Source: Firmicutes bacterium UBA6113
GTDB lineage: Bacteria > Bacillota > Clostridia > Tissierellales > Sedimentibacteraceae
Reading direction: 5' to 3'
Assembly (NCBI GenBank): GCA_002422545.1
Contig: DIWF01000028.1
Coordinates: 124,001-188,000, forward strand
DNA length: 64,000 bases
Below the pieces are notes generated by a model, which saw only the letters and a program-made list of their open reading frames with translations, made no database searches and had not been told where the DNA came from. Below, piece after piece: positions 8,976 through 16,867 of the stretch. The number at the start of each line of letters is the position of its first letter. Position 1 is the first letter of the stretch. The position numbers and the translations under genes were made by a program.

Positions 8976-9062
8976 ATGAGAGTTTTAAAAAGACAAAAAA
9001 TTTTAGTCTTAGCTCTAGGATTTTTTATAATTGTCAATTTAATTTATTCTGAATATATTTAA
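8976..9062 (+). CDS. possible 28-residue hydrophobic small protein
   Basis: ATG 8976 opens a 28-codon frame with a basic N terminus (MRVLKRQK) followed by a single hydrophobic span (ILVLALGFFIIV), like a small membrane peptide. No convincing ribosome site precedes it, only GGAT about 12 bases upstream, so it may be chance in AT-rich DNA. It lies between the activator and the threonine dehydrogenase gene. Confidence 0.15.
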   Translation: MRVLKRQKILVLALGFFIIVNLIYSEYI

Positions 9063-9103
9063 TTAGTTATAGCATAATATTATGTAATTAATATGGGAGG
9101 TAT

Positions 9104-10087
9104 ATGGTGAGAAAAATATTAATAACAGGGGCATTGGGGCAAATAGGTTCCGAATTAACGGCAGAAATGCGTAAAATTTACGGTTCTGACAATGTGGTGG
9201 CTAGTAACAGAAGTGTGAAGAAAGGTCATGAAGAGCTGATAGAATCTGGGCCATTTGAAATCATTGATATCAATGACCCTGTAACATTGTCAACTGCAGT
9301 AGATAAACACAAAATAAACACAATTGTAAACCTTGCAGCCATTCTATCAGCAATAGGGGAAAAAGATCCTCAACAATGCTGGAATATAAATATGAACGGA
9401 CTGTACAACGTCCTAGAAACAGCCAGGGAAAAAAATTGTATGGTATTCACACCTTCATCCATCGCTGCATTCGGTCCTTCAACACCTAAGGACAACACTC
9501 CACAGGAAACAATTCAAAGGCCCAACACTATGTATGGAGTAACAAAAGCAGCTGGCGAACTGTTATGTGACTATTACTATAAAAAATTTGGTGTTGACAC
9601 AAGGGGCGTCCGTTTCCCGGGGCTTATTTCATACAAGACGCTGCCCGGAGGAGGAACGACGGATTATGCAGTACACATATATTATGACGCCTTAAAAAAC
9701 AAAAAATACACTAGCTTTATCCGAAAAGGAACTTACATGGATATGATGTACATGCCGGATGCAATAAGTGCAATTATTGATTTAATTGAGGCTAATCCTG
9801 ATAGACTGATGCACCGCAATGCTTATAATGTCACAGCCATGAGCTTTGACCCAGAGATGTTGGCTGATTCCATAAGAAAATTCATACCTGAATTTGAGCT
9901 ACTCTATGATGTGGATCCTATAAGACAGGAAATTGCAGATTCATGGCCAAATTCTTTAGATGATTCAGCTGCCAGAGAACAATGGGACTGGAATCCAAAA
10001 TATGACCTACAGTCCATGACAAAAGATATGCTTGAAAAGCTTAGGGTTAAACTAGATATTCGAGAACCAGCAGGAAAAAGTCTGTAA
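9104..10087 (+). CDS. tdh: SDR-type L-threonine 3-dehydrogenase
   Basis: The 327-residue protein is an extended SDR of the UDP-galactose-epimerase-like threonine dehydrogenase class. It has N-terminal ITGALGQIGSEL, PSSIAAFGP with the catalytic Ser, YGVTKAAGELL with Tyr and Lys, and the class-typical RFPGLIS, PGGGTTDYAV and NVTAMSF segments. It oxidises L-threonine with NAD to 2-amino-3-oxobutyrate, which a CoA ligase splits to glycine and acetyl-CoA; that ligase gene is not in this window. GGGAGG sits only three bases from ATG 9104, so the GTG at 9107 is an equally good start. The gene is monocistronic, with a strong terminator behind it. Confidence 0.92.
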   Translation: MVRKILITGALGQIGSELTAEMRKIYGSDNVVASNRSVKKGHEELIESGPFEIIDINDPVTLSTAVDKHKINTIVNLAAILSAIGEKDPQQCWNINMNGLYNVLETAREKNCMVFTPSSIAAFGPSTPKDNTPQETIQRPNTMYGVTKAAGELLCDYYYKKFGVDTRGVRFPGLISYKTLPGGGTTDYAVHIYYDALKNKKYTSFIRKGTYMDMMYMPDAISAIIDLIEANPDRLMHRNAYNVTAMSFDPEMLADSIRKFIPEFELLYDVDPIRQEIADSWPNSLDDSAAREQWDWNPKYDLQSMTKDMLEKLRVKLDIREPAGKSL

Positions 10088-10104
10088 ATTAGATATTAAG
10101 AAAC

Positions 10105-10146
10105 GGCCTTCTATGATAAAACATAAATCATAGAAGGTCTTTTTAC
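10105..10146 (+). terminator. intrinsic terminator of tdh
   Basis: A 13-bp stem (10105-10117 with 10127-10139, one G-U pair) with a 9-base loop is followed by TCTTTTTA. Confidence 0.88.
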
Positions 10147-10166
10147 TGTTCATATATATTTTACTT

Positions 10167-10300
10167 TCAATCATTCTTCATCTTTAAATAGGATGAATAA
10201 TACTCAGCAATTATAATTATGTCATTTTGTTTATCTTCTTCTACAACATAATAAAAGTGATTGTATTTATCCTCTGTTTTAGGATTGTTTACATCCAGTG
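10167..10300 (-). pseudogene. possible gene remnant (open frame without start)
   Basis: On the minus strand an uninterrupted frame overlaps the end of the aldolase gene in another phase and continues to TGA at 10169-10167, reading NNPKTEDKYNHFYYVV and then EEDKQNDIIIIAEYY. The composition is protein-like, with charged and aromatic residues, but no start codon with a ribosome site is visible. It may be the tail of a decayed gene or simply chance. Confidence 0.2.
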
Positions 10301-11200
10301 CTCTTCTAGTACTTCAGCTTTTTTCAATATTTCTATTAATTCTATCTTTTCTTGATCTTTCAATTGAATTAATGGCTTTCTCACATATCCGCCTTGGAAT
10401 CCTAACAATTCACATGCATATTTTAGTCCTGCTATACCATATTTACCGGTTACAGCACTGTTAACCGGAAAAATTCTTTCATACAATTCTCTTGCTTTTT
10501 CTAAATTACCTGCTTCAAATTCCTTTTGAACTTCAATACATTCTCCAGGACAGCAATTTGCAAGAGCCATAACAGAACCTTTAACTCCTAAAGCAAGCGC
10601 AGGATACCAAATAGATGCAGTTCCAATCATTAAATTAAATTCTGCATCACCAACAACCCTCTTAAAATCAATAAGCTGCGAAACATTACCTGAACTGTCT
10701 TTCATTCCTATAATATTTGGGTGCTTGCACAATACACCAACAGCATTAGGTGATATATTTACATGTGTAAATTTGGTAACGTTATAAATCATTATTGGAA
10801 TGTCTACATTGTCTGCAACTTCAGTATAAAAATTAATTAATGCTTCATCATTCATTTTCCCGCCATAATAAAACGGTGTAACTATAAGTGCGATATCAGC
10901 TCCCAGGACAGCAGCCTTATTTGTTAAATCAATAGTTGCACTTGTTGATTCCATGCCGGTTCCGGCAACTACGAGATTTCCTTGTTTTCTATGTTTGACT
11001 GTAAGTTCTATCAACTCTAGTTTTTCATCTTCGGTCAAATATACAGTTTCACTGTTTGAACCAAGAACTAAGTAACCGGCCAGATCATATTCATTCCATC
11101 TTTCAATATTCTTAATAAATTTATCATAATCAACCTTATCATATTCGTCAAACGGTGTTACCATTGGGGGGATTACCCCCTTAATGTTTATAAATGCCAT
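10289..11200 (-). CDS. DapA/NAL-superfamily aldolase, most like 4-hydroxy-2-oxoglutarate aldolase (HOGA)
   Basis: The 303-residue protein is a class I aldolase of the DHDPS/N-acetylneuraminate lyase superfamily. It has the Schiff-base Lys in IIGMKDSSGN (about residue 165), Tyr in IMIYNV (about 138) and GSNSE where DapA has GTTGE. The stretch AVTGKYGIAGLK and the ending GGYVRKPLIQL resemble mammalian HOGA1 more than DapA. HOGA splits 4-hydroxy-2-oxoglutarate to pyruvate and glyoxylate. It is not embedded in a lysine or sialic-acid operon; an acetyltransferase gene lies upstream in the same direction. AGGAGG precedes ATG 11200. The exact substrate is uncertain. Confidence 0.8.
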   Translation of the reverse strand: MAFINIKGVIPPMVTPFDEYDKVDYDKFIKNIERWNEYDLAGYLVLGSNSETVYLTEDEKLELIELTVKHRKQGNLVVAGTGMESTSATIDLTNKAAVLGADIALIVTPFYYGGKMNDEALINFYTEVADNVDIPIMIYNVTKFTHVNISPNAVGVLCKHPNIIGMKDSSGNVSQLIDFKRVVGDAEFNLMIGTASIWYPALALGVKGSVMALANCCPGECIEVQKEFEAGNLEKARELYERIFPVNSAVTGKYGIAGLKYACELLGFQGGYVRKPLIQLKDQEKIELIEILKKAEVLEEHWM

Positions 11201-11255
11201 TTCCTTTTCCTCCTATTATAGTGCTTGCAATTATGGATGCCTTCTCATCAACATT

Positions 11256-11828
11256 TTACTCTTTAGACCCCAGTGTTTTCTTTGATGTGTCATAACAAAG
11301 AACGAAAAGCTTGTTGCCATGGAATTCAAACTGCTTAACAACATCAAGCCTTAGCTTTCTTGAATGAGCTTGAAAGGACCTTTGATTGTTTTGATCTACA
11401 TAAGTTACTAAAATCGGGTACCTGTCTTTCATCAAGAGCCTTGAACATTCAAACAAATTAGGCAATACCTCAGTCCCCCTGTAATCTTTATCTATACAAG
11501 CTGGTCCATACTGATAGGAATTATCTATTGACAATACTCTGTCTTTATACTTAATATTAGGTAAGTCATCCATCATGGGATGGAATACCGACCATGTTTT
11601 CCAAAACTGCCAAGATGCAGCCCCTGCAAAACCAACCACTCTGTCCCCATCGCAAGCAACTGCCAAACTCTTTTCTTCTTCTATTAATCTCTTCAGCTTA
11701 TTCTCAGAAAAAAAGGTTGTAATAAATCCGTCAGGTTTATCTTGTTCACTGATTAAATTTTTGTGATATTTTTTCTCCAGCAATATAATACCAGGAATAT
11801 CTTTTAATTCAGCACTTCGGTAATTCAT
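11256..11828 (-). CDS. GNAT-family N-acetyltransferase
   Basis: A 190-residue GNAT protein. The N-terminal YRSAELKDIPGIILLEKKY is the beta1-alpha1 unit, VACDGDRVVGFAGAASW is the central beta strands, and ACIDKDYRGTEVLPNLFE occupies the acetyl-CoA loop, in a diverged form of the RGxGxG/A motif. The acceptor is unknown. It lies 55 bases upstream of the aldolase and in the same direction, so the two may be co-transcribed. AGGAGG lies before ATG 11828. Confidence 0.72.
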   Translation of the reverse strand: MNYRSAELKDIPGIILLEKKYHKNLISEQDKPDGFITTFFSENKLKRLIEEEKSLAVACDGDRVVGFAGAASWQFWKTWSVFHPMMDDLPNIKYKDRVLSIDNSYQYGPACIDKDYRGTEVLPNLFECSRLLMKDRYPILVTYVDQNNQRSFQAHSRKLRLDVVKQFEFHGNKLFVLCYDTSKKTLGSKE

Positions 11829-11944
11829 TTTTTACCTCCTGAACTTTAATAGGTTGTATGTTTTCACATGTAAATTATATCCCAATAACTATTAATTGTA
11901 TAGCTAATTATAGGGAGGCAGATTTTAGTTCTATTTTAAACAAA

Positions 11945-11976
11945 GCTATGACGTTGATCCTATAAGTCAGGAAATT
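11945..11976 (+). pseudogene. short relic of a second threonine dehydrogenase gene
   Basis: This stretch matches tdh positions 9903-9934 over about 31 bases with three differences and encodes the same YDVDPI.QEI segment before running into a stop. Nothing else of the gene is recognisable nearby, so it looks like the scar of a tandem or transposed tdh copy. Confidence 0.4.
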
Positions 11977-12108
11977 ATGTGACGTTATGAATGCCTTTTC
12001 ATGTCTTCATTTGCAACGAATAGGATAATTGCTTTTGTATATTGCTATTATCATGTTTATGCTGTATCATAATAAAGGATTTTCTAGGAATTTCTAAGGA
12101 GAACAGCA

Positions 12109-13494
12109 GTGAATAAATATAAAAACCTTATTTATAATACATTCATATTTGGTATCAGCACCTTTAGTTCAAAAATATTAGTCTTTTTGCTGTTACCCTT
12201 ATATACAAGAGTACTTTCAAATACCGATTATGGAGTTGTGGATCTTATTGTTCAAACATCAAATTTGCTTATTCCGATTGTATCACTTGGAATAGCAAAT
12301 GGTGTAATAAGATTTGGACTAGATAAAAGCAATAACTCAACTGACGTTTTTTCAACTGGTTTATTTACCATTTTAGGAGGTTTCTTAATATTTCTATTAT
12401 TAGAACCTTTACTGTCTAAAATAAAATATGTATCAGATTATACTGCACTTATATATATTTTTGTATTAATGTCATCTCTTCGCACATTATGTTCACAATT
12501 TATAAGAGCAAGAAAACTAGTGAGACTGTATGCCTTTGAAGGTGTTTTAAGCACAATAACAACTATTTCTTTTAACATTTTATACCTTGTAGTATTAAAG
12601 CTCGGCATTAACGGGTATGTTCTGGCGATTATTTCATCTGATTTTTTATCAGTTGTCTTTTTATTTTATACTGCAAAGCTGTATAAATTTATAAAGTTTA
12701 AGCAAAAGAAAAAATCAACACCAATAAATATGCTTAAATACTCAATACCGCTGATTCCATCAACTATTTTTTGGTGGATTACAAATGTATCTGATAGATT
12801 TATTGTAGCCTACATGCTTGGTGCTGAAGCAAATGGTCTTTATGCCATCTCTTACAAAATACCTACAGTTGTAACATTACTGTCCAGCATTTTTTCAGAA
12901 GCATGGCAGTTATCAGCAGTTTCAGAAAAGGATGCACAATATCGCGAAAAGTTCTTTACAAATGTTTTTAAATCATATTCATCTCTGATTTTTATCTCTG
13001 CATCTGCATTGATTTTATCAGTAAAAGCAATTACAAAAATATTGGTTTCAGATGCTTTTTATGCATCCTGGAGCTATGTTCCTTTTTTAGTTATGGCAAC
13101 TACTTATTCATGCTTGGCTACATTTTTAGGCAGCATATATTTTGTAGAAAAGAAAAGCAACTTATCACTTATAACAACTTTTATTGGGGCCTTGGTCAAT
13201 ATTATACTAAACTTAATACTTATACCGAAATTTGGAGTAAATGGGGCTGGTTTTGCAACATTTTTAAGCTATGCTGCCGTATTTGTGTTAAGAGCTCTCA
13301 ATACCAGAAAATTCATAAAAATAAACATTAGCAATAAAAAACTGTTATTTAATACAGCTATACTATTGTTACAAAGCATAATTATGATTTTTGAAGTACC
13401 TCATTGGATATTGTTTGAAATATTTTCATTTGTTTTAATCTTTGCTGTTAACTTAAAAGACCTTTTAATAAACATAAAAAAATTAATTGCATAG
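12109..13494 (+). CDS. polysaccharide/oligosaccharide flippase (Wzx/MATE-like, MOP superfamily)
   Basis: The 461-residue integral membrane protein has about 12-14 spans. Its N terminus (NTFIFGISTFSSKILVFLLLPLYTRVLS) and central IPLIPSTIFWWITNVSDRFIV are typical of Wzx-type flippases, which turn undecaprenyl-linked oligosaccharides across the membrane. It starts at GTG 12109, with AAGGAG seven bases upstream. No glycosyltransferase genes are adjacent, so it is an orphan flippase here. A hairpin terminator follows. Confidence 0.87.
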   Translation: MNKYKNLIYNTFIFGISTFSSKILVFLLLPLYTRVLSNTDYGVVDLIVQTSNLLIPIVSLGIANGVIRFGLDKSNNSTDVFSTGLFTILGGFLIFLLLEPLLSKIKYVSDYTALIYIFVLMSSLRTLCSQFIRARKLVRLYAFEGVLSTITTISFNILYLVVLKLGINGYVLAIISSDFLSVVFLFYTAKLYKFIKFKQKKKSTPINMLKYSIPLIPSTIFWWITNVSDRFIVAYMLGAEANGLYAISYKIPTVVTLLSSIFSEAWQLSAVSEKDAQYREKFFTNVFKSYSSLIFISASALILSVKAITKILVSDAFYASWSYVPFLVMATTYSCLATFLGSIYFVEKKSNLSLITTFIGALVNIILNLILIPKFGVNGAGFATFLSYAAVFVLRALNTRKFIKINISNKKLLFNTAILLLQSIIMIFEVPHWILFEIFSFVLIFAVNLKDLLINIKKLIA

Positions 13495-13502
13495 ACAAAA
13501 CT

Positions 13503-13531
13503 AAATGCATGGCACAAGATACCATGCATTT
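13503..13531. terminator. bidirectional terminator-like hairpin
   Basis: AAATGCATGG (13503-13512) pairs perfectly with 13522-13531 across a 9-base loop, between the convergent flippase and desulfidase genes. The T tract is weak (TTTAAAATATTT), so efficiency is uncertain. Confidence 0.6.
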
Positions 13532-13563
13532 AAAATATTTGTATAAAAACTATACCATTGATT

Positions 13564-14058
13564 TTAAAGAAGTTTTGATAACAAACCTTTTAGCTCTTCA
13601 ATAAACTTCTTGCCTTTTTCACCATCGTGATAATCAGTTGGAACGTCCATATAACTTATCTTGATATTCGCATCATTTAATATTTTTATGAGTTCTTCCA
13701 TTAATATTCCCATATCACCATATATACTGCAAGTAGGACTTTCATTAATGCCTATAACTCCTAAAACTTCGTAACCATTGTTTATGTATTCCTTTATAAT
13801 ATTTACTGTATCAACTGCAATGCTTTTATTAATGTTTCTGAAACCTTCAGTATTGTATTGCGCTTTTGTCATAGGTTCTCTTTTTAATCCTAAAAATCTG
13901 TATTCAGGACATGGAAGCTGATGGATTCCTATATCATTTTTAATTAATTCCATCACTATGTCTTTATACGCACCTTTGGCTCTTGCCAAGGGATATACAA
14001 CTGTATTCTGATTTAATATGCAATGAGAAACCAGTATAACACGCTTGCTTCTTTCCAT
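13564..14058 (-). CDS. TudS-related putative desulfidase (DUF523-like, CD3072 family)
   Basis: The 164-residue protein has three spaced cysteines: SHCILNQNT (Cys about 13), LPCPEYRFLG (Cys about 50) and SPTCSIYGD (Cys about 108). These match the three ligands of the [4Fe-4S] cluster in TudS-type thiouracil desulfidases. TudS enzymes remove sulfur as hydrogen sulfide from thiolated compounds. The preceding gene abuts it exactly (TAAATG) and encodes an ECF S component, the same pairing I recall for the C. difficile CD3072/CD3073 families. The pair plausibly imports and desulfurises a thio-compound. Substrate unknown. Confidence 0.8.
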   Translation of the reverse strand: MERSKRVILVSHCILNQNTVVYPLARAKGAYKDIVMELIKNDIGIHQLPCPEYRFLGLKREPMTKAQYNTEGFRNINKSIAVDTVNIIKEYINNGYEVLGVIGINESPTCSIYGDMGILMEELIKILNDANIKISYMDVPTDYHDGEKGKKFIEELKGLLSKLL

Positions 14059-14616
14059 TTAATTATTTCCTTGGGTATACTTTACAGGTAATTTGCTAAT
14101 TAATAAAGACACAAATATACAGCTTGCAATTTTATCAACGATATTGCTTGTTATTCTAGGTATGAATGCTGCAGTAAAAATAGATTGTCCGGATTGAACT
14201 AGCCATGTAAAAAACACGTCGTTGATGTCTCCCGTAATACCTCCATACACATATGTGGCGATTGGAGTTCCTATGAGCGGAGCAACCACAGATAAAATTA
14301 ACCCTGTAAAAATAGATGTTGCAAAATTAAATTTCCATTTTCTTGCTATTAATCCCACTATAATACCTACTGCAATATTAACCAATGCAAATGGAATATC
14401 TTTCGGGTTTGTCAATATACCCTGAATTACGTTGGTTAATCCTCCAACTACTGCTCCGTACCAAGGTCCGAATAATACAGCCGAGAAAATTGTTCCCACT
14501 GTATCAAGAAACAACAATGGTATGTTCAATAATCCTATTACAGTTCCTAATACAATATTGATTGCAATTGCTAATGCTGAAAAAACTAGTTTAAAATTTG
14601 AATTATTTCTGTTCAT
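14059..14616 (-). CDS. ECF transporter S component (CD3073-like)
   Basis: A 185-residue hydrophobic protein with about five or six membrane spans. It has the S-component pattern of an alanine-rich first helix (FSALAIAINIVLGTVIGL) and a FGPWYGAVVGGLTNVIQG segment. It would bind a small substrate and use shared EcfA/EcfT energising subunits, which are not encoded here. It is translationally adjacent to the desulfidase, so its ligand is probably that enzyme's substrate. AAGGAG precedes ATG 14616 and a good promoter lies at 14655-14682. Confidence 0.82.
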   Translation of the reverse strand: MNRNNSNFKLVFSALAIAINIVLGTVIGLLNIPLLFLDTVGTIFSAVLFGPWYGAVVGGLTNVIQGILTNPKDIPFALVNIAVGIIVGLIARKWKFNFATSIFTGLILSVVAPLIGTPIATYVYGGITGDINDVFFTWLVQSGQSIFTAAFIPRITSNIVDKIASCIFVSLLISKLPVKYTQGNN

Positions 14617-14654
14617 GACTCTCTCCTTGTTTGTTAAATTACTTGCATATTCAG

Positions 14655-14682
14655 ATTATCATGACAGCTGATTTCAAGTCAA
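14655..14682 (-). promoter_or_regulatory. sigma-A promoter of the ECF S/desulfidase operon
   Basis: On the minus strand TTGACT (14682-14677) is followed by a 16-base spacer and GATAAT (14660-14655), about 38 bases upstream of the ATG. Confidence 0.65.
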
Positions 14683-14825
14683 TTTCATGTTTTTCATACA
14701 TTAACAGTCAATTATGAAAATATATTATAATAAGTGACATCTCCGGCGAATATATGTAAAATCGTCTACTTTTACCATAGGATTAATGTTACATTTTGAA
14801 AATCTATAAAAAACCGTTGATTCCT

Positions 14826-15554
14826 TCAATCGTTCCATTCATCAATATAAAGTTTTATAGATCTGATCATCTCCTTGAAAAATGGTGCATCCATTTTTCT
14901 TTTGTAAAACTTTACGGCAAACTCTTTATCCTTTAATTCTTCTTTTGAAAACATACGATTGATGAATTCTTCTGTTATTGAAGGATAAGATTCATCAAAC
15001 ACTATACATGATTTATCAAATCTATCTCTTATTTGTGGCTTTGTGTCATAGTTGCCCATTACTACTAAAGCTATGGGCATTGTGTACTTTGGCAGATTAA
15101 AAAGTTCCTTGTGATATTCATAATTTTCCATAATATCACCTATGTAGCAGGTTCCTATACTTAGACTTTCAGCAGCAATAACAGTATTTTGAGCAGCAAT
15201 CATTGCATCCTCTACTCCAAGCATGAAATCACTTATGCATGGTCCATTATAATCTGGAAAGACATCAATAATATTTCTTTGTTCATATAATCTATGCCAT
15301 TTGTGGCTGTCAGCAACGAACAAAAGTGCTAAGTCCGCATCGGCTATAAATGGCTGGTCATCACAACTTTTTGCAAGCTTTGACAATGTTTCTTTTGATC
15401 TGATTTTAATAATACTGTAGGCCATCATATTTCCTGCAGTTGCTCCCTGCATAGCTGCTTCGAGAATATGTTTAATTTGTTCATCTGTTATTTTTTCTTC
15501 ATTGAACTTTCTGATTGAAGTGTGAGATTTTAATAGTTTTATAACTTCGTTCAT
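14826..15554 (-). CDS. nitroreductase-family FMN oxidoreductase (NfsA-like)
   Basis: The 242-residue protein opens with the FMN-binding HTSIRKFNEEKITDEQI and contains AAMQGATAGNMMAYSII and the dimer-interface IGTCYIGDI. The length and long C-terminal extension match NfsA/FRP-type NADPH flavin oxidoreductases rather than the short ~180-residue class. It reduces quinone- or nitro-type acceptors with FMN. It is the third gene of a GNAT-Rid-nitroreductase run with spacings of 14 and 51 bases, so it is probably co-transcribed. The physiological acceptor is unknown. Confidence 0.83.
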   Translation of the reverse strand: MNEVIKLLKSHTSIRKFNEEKITDEQIKHILEAAMQGATAGNMMAYSIIKIRSKETLSKLAKSCDDQPFIADADLALLFVADSHKWHRLYEQRNIIDVFPDYNGPCISDFMLGVEDAMIAAQNTVIAAESLSIGTCYIGDIMENYEYHKELFNLPKYTMPIALVVMGNYDTKPQIRDRFDKSCIVFDESYPSITEEFINRMFSKEELKDKEFAVKFYKRKMDAPFFKEMIRSIKLYIDEWND

Positions 15555-15605
15555 TTTTCCTCCGAAATTTTATATTTGTAAATTGATAATAATTATTGAA
15601 TATTT

Positions 15606-16019
15606 TTATGTTTCTTTTCTTTCTACAGCAGCAACTGCTTCAATTTCAACCAATTGGTTTTCATATCCTAATACAGTAACACCTGATAAAGTGCTTGGTA
15701 CATCATGTTCACCAAACTCATCACTTATTACATTCCACACTTTAACTAAGTCTGCTCTGTCTTGAGATGCTACTAATATTCTTGTATATGCAACATCTGT
15801 TATTGAAGCACCACATTCTTTTAGTGCTTCTATTAAATTTTCAACACACAATTTAGCCTGTCCTTCAAAATCATTTATTAAACTGACTTTTCTATCATTA
15901 TTAATAGGGCACGAACCGGCTAAAAATAACAATTCCATTCCTTCTGGTACTTTGCTGGCATAAGCGTAACTTACTTTTGCCAGATTTTCCGACCTTATCA
16001 ACGATATCTTTTTTGACAT
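15606..16019 (-). CDS. Rid-family (YjgF/YER057c/UK114) protein without the RidA arginine
   Basis: A 137-residue Rid-fold protein. It retains the C-terminal VEIEAVAAV strand of the family. Where RidA has the carboxylate-binding Arg in FPARSCVEV, this protein reads VPSTLSGVTV, so the Arg required for 2-aminoacrylate deaminase activity is Thr. It therefore belongs to one of the other Rid subfamilies, whose functions are largely unknown, often encoded within catabolic operons. It sits between a GNAT and a nitroreductase gene. Confidence 0.82.
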   Translation of the reverse strand: MSKKISLIRSENLAKVSYAYASKVPEGMELLFLAGSCPINNDRKVSLINDFEGQAKLCVENLIEALKECGASITDVAYTRILVASQDRADLVKVWNVISDEFGEHDVPSTLSGVTVLGYENQLVEIEAVAAVERKET

Positions 16020-16033
16020 TTAATTATCCTTTC

Positions 16034-16600
16034 TTATAAATCTAACCACATGATACTCATATTATCATGCCTTTCTATTTCCTTAAAGCCATTTTCTTTA
16101 TACATATTCAATGTACCCCTGTAGAGTTTCTCAGGTTCGTTTTTATTATCAATTGGAAGAGCAATTACAGCCTCATATCCTTGAGCCTTGAAACCTTCAA
16201 CTGATTGTTTAAGCAATTGTCTCGCAACACCTCGCCCTCTATACTCAGGATGAATAACAAAGCAAATTACACAGCCTACCTTTTTGTCCTTGATTATTGC
16301 ATCAAAATCATTTTCTAACCTCAAATATTCGTTAACATTATTTGCATTGCACCAGCCAATACATTTATCATCATCAAATGCCAGATAACCCTTCATATTA
16401 CCTGATCTTATGTGCTCTATTGCTTCTTGACGATTTCTTGCACCCGTTCTTTGCTGCCATTCATCCCTAGAGCAGTTATTGTGATAATACCTGCAATAAC
16501 AAGTTGCCCAATGTGGTGCATGTCCAAAATCAAGATTTCCAAGATAATCTGCAAATGTTAGAGCTAACTCAGGATTTAATTTTCTAATTTCATATTTCAT
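16034..16600 (-). CDS. GNAT-family N-acetyltransferase
   Basis: A 188-residue GNAT protein with a clear acetyl-CoA site: CVICFVIHPEYRGRGVARQLLKQ contains the V-x-P-x-Y-R-G-R-G-V-A motif A. The unusual N-terminal part is rich in Cys, His and Trp (APHWATCYCRYYHNNCS), like a group of clostridial acetyltransferases. The acceptor is unknown. It is the first gene of the GNAT-Rid-nitroreductase run; GGAGGAG precedes ATG 16600. Confidence 0.82.
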   Translation of the reverse strand: MKYEIRKLNPELALTFADYLGNLDFGHAPHWATCYCRYYHNNCSRDEWQQRTGARNRQEAIEHIRSGNMKGYLAFDDDKCIGWCNANNVNEYLRLENDFDAIIKDKKVGCVICFVIHPEYRGRGVARQLLKQSVEGFKAQGYEAVIALPIDNKNEPEKLYRGTLNMYKENGFKEIERHDNMSIMWLDL

Positions 16601-16831
16601 GTTCTCCTCCTAAAAATATAAATTTTTCAATATCTTTTTCTATCTTAACAATAATATTAACTCAGAAAGTTAATATGCTCAAAAAAAATGCCAATTCTAT
16701 ATATTATTTGCAATCGTTTTACTACTTAACAAAATCATTCATCCTTTATATTTTCCTCCTGATTTTATCTGCATTAACAATATTATAACTATTTAAAGAA
16801 TATTAATCAACCTATACAAATGATGATTTCG

Positions 16832-16865
16832 CAAATAAAAATCCTTGAGACTGAACCCAAGGATT
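16832..16865 (-). terminator. terminator of the selenoprotein gene
   Basis: On the minus strand AATCCTTG pairs with CAAGGATT across a 10-base loop and is followed by TTTTATTTG. It begins two bases after the stop codon of the DsbA-like gene. Confidence 0.78.
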
Positions 16866-16867
16866 AC

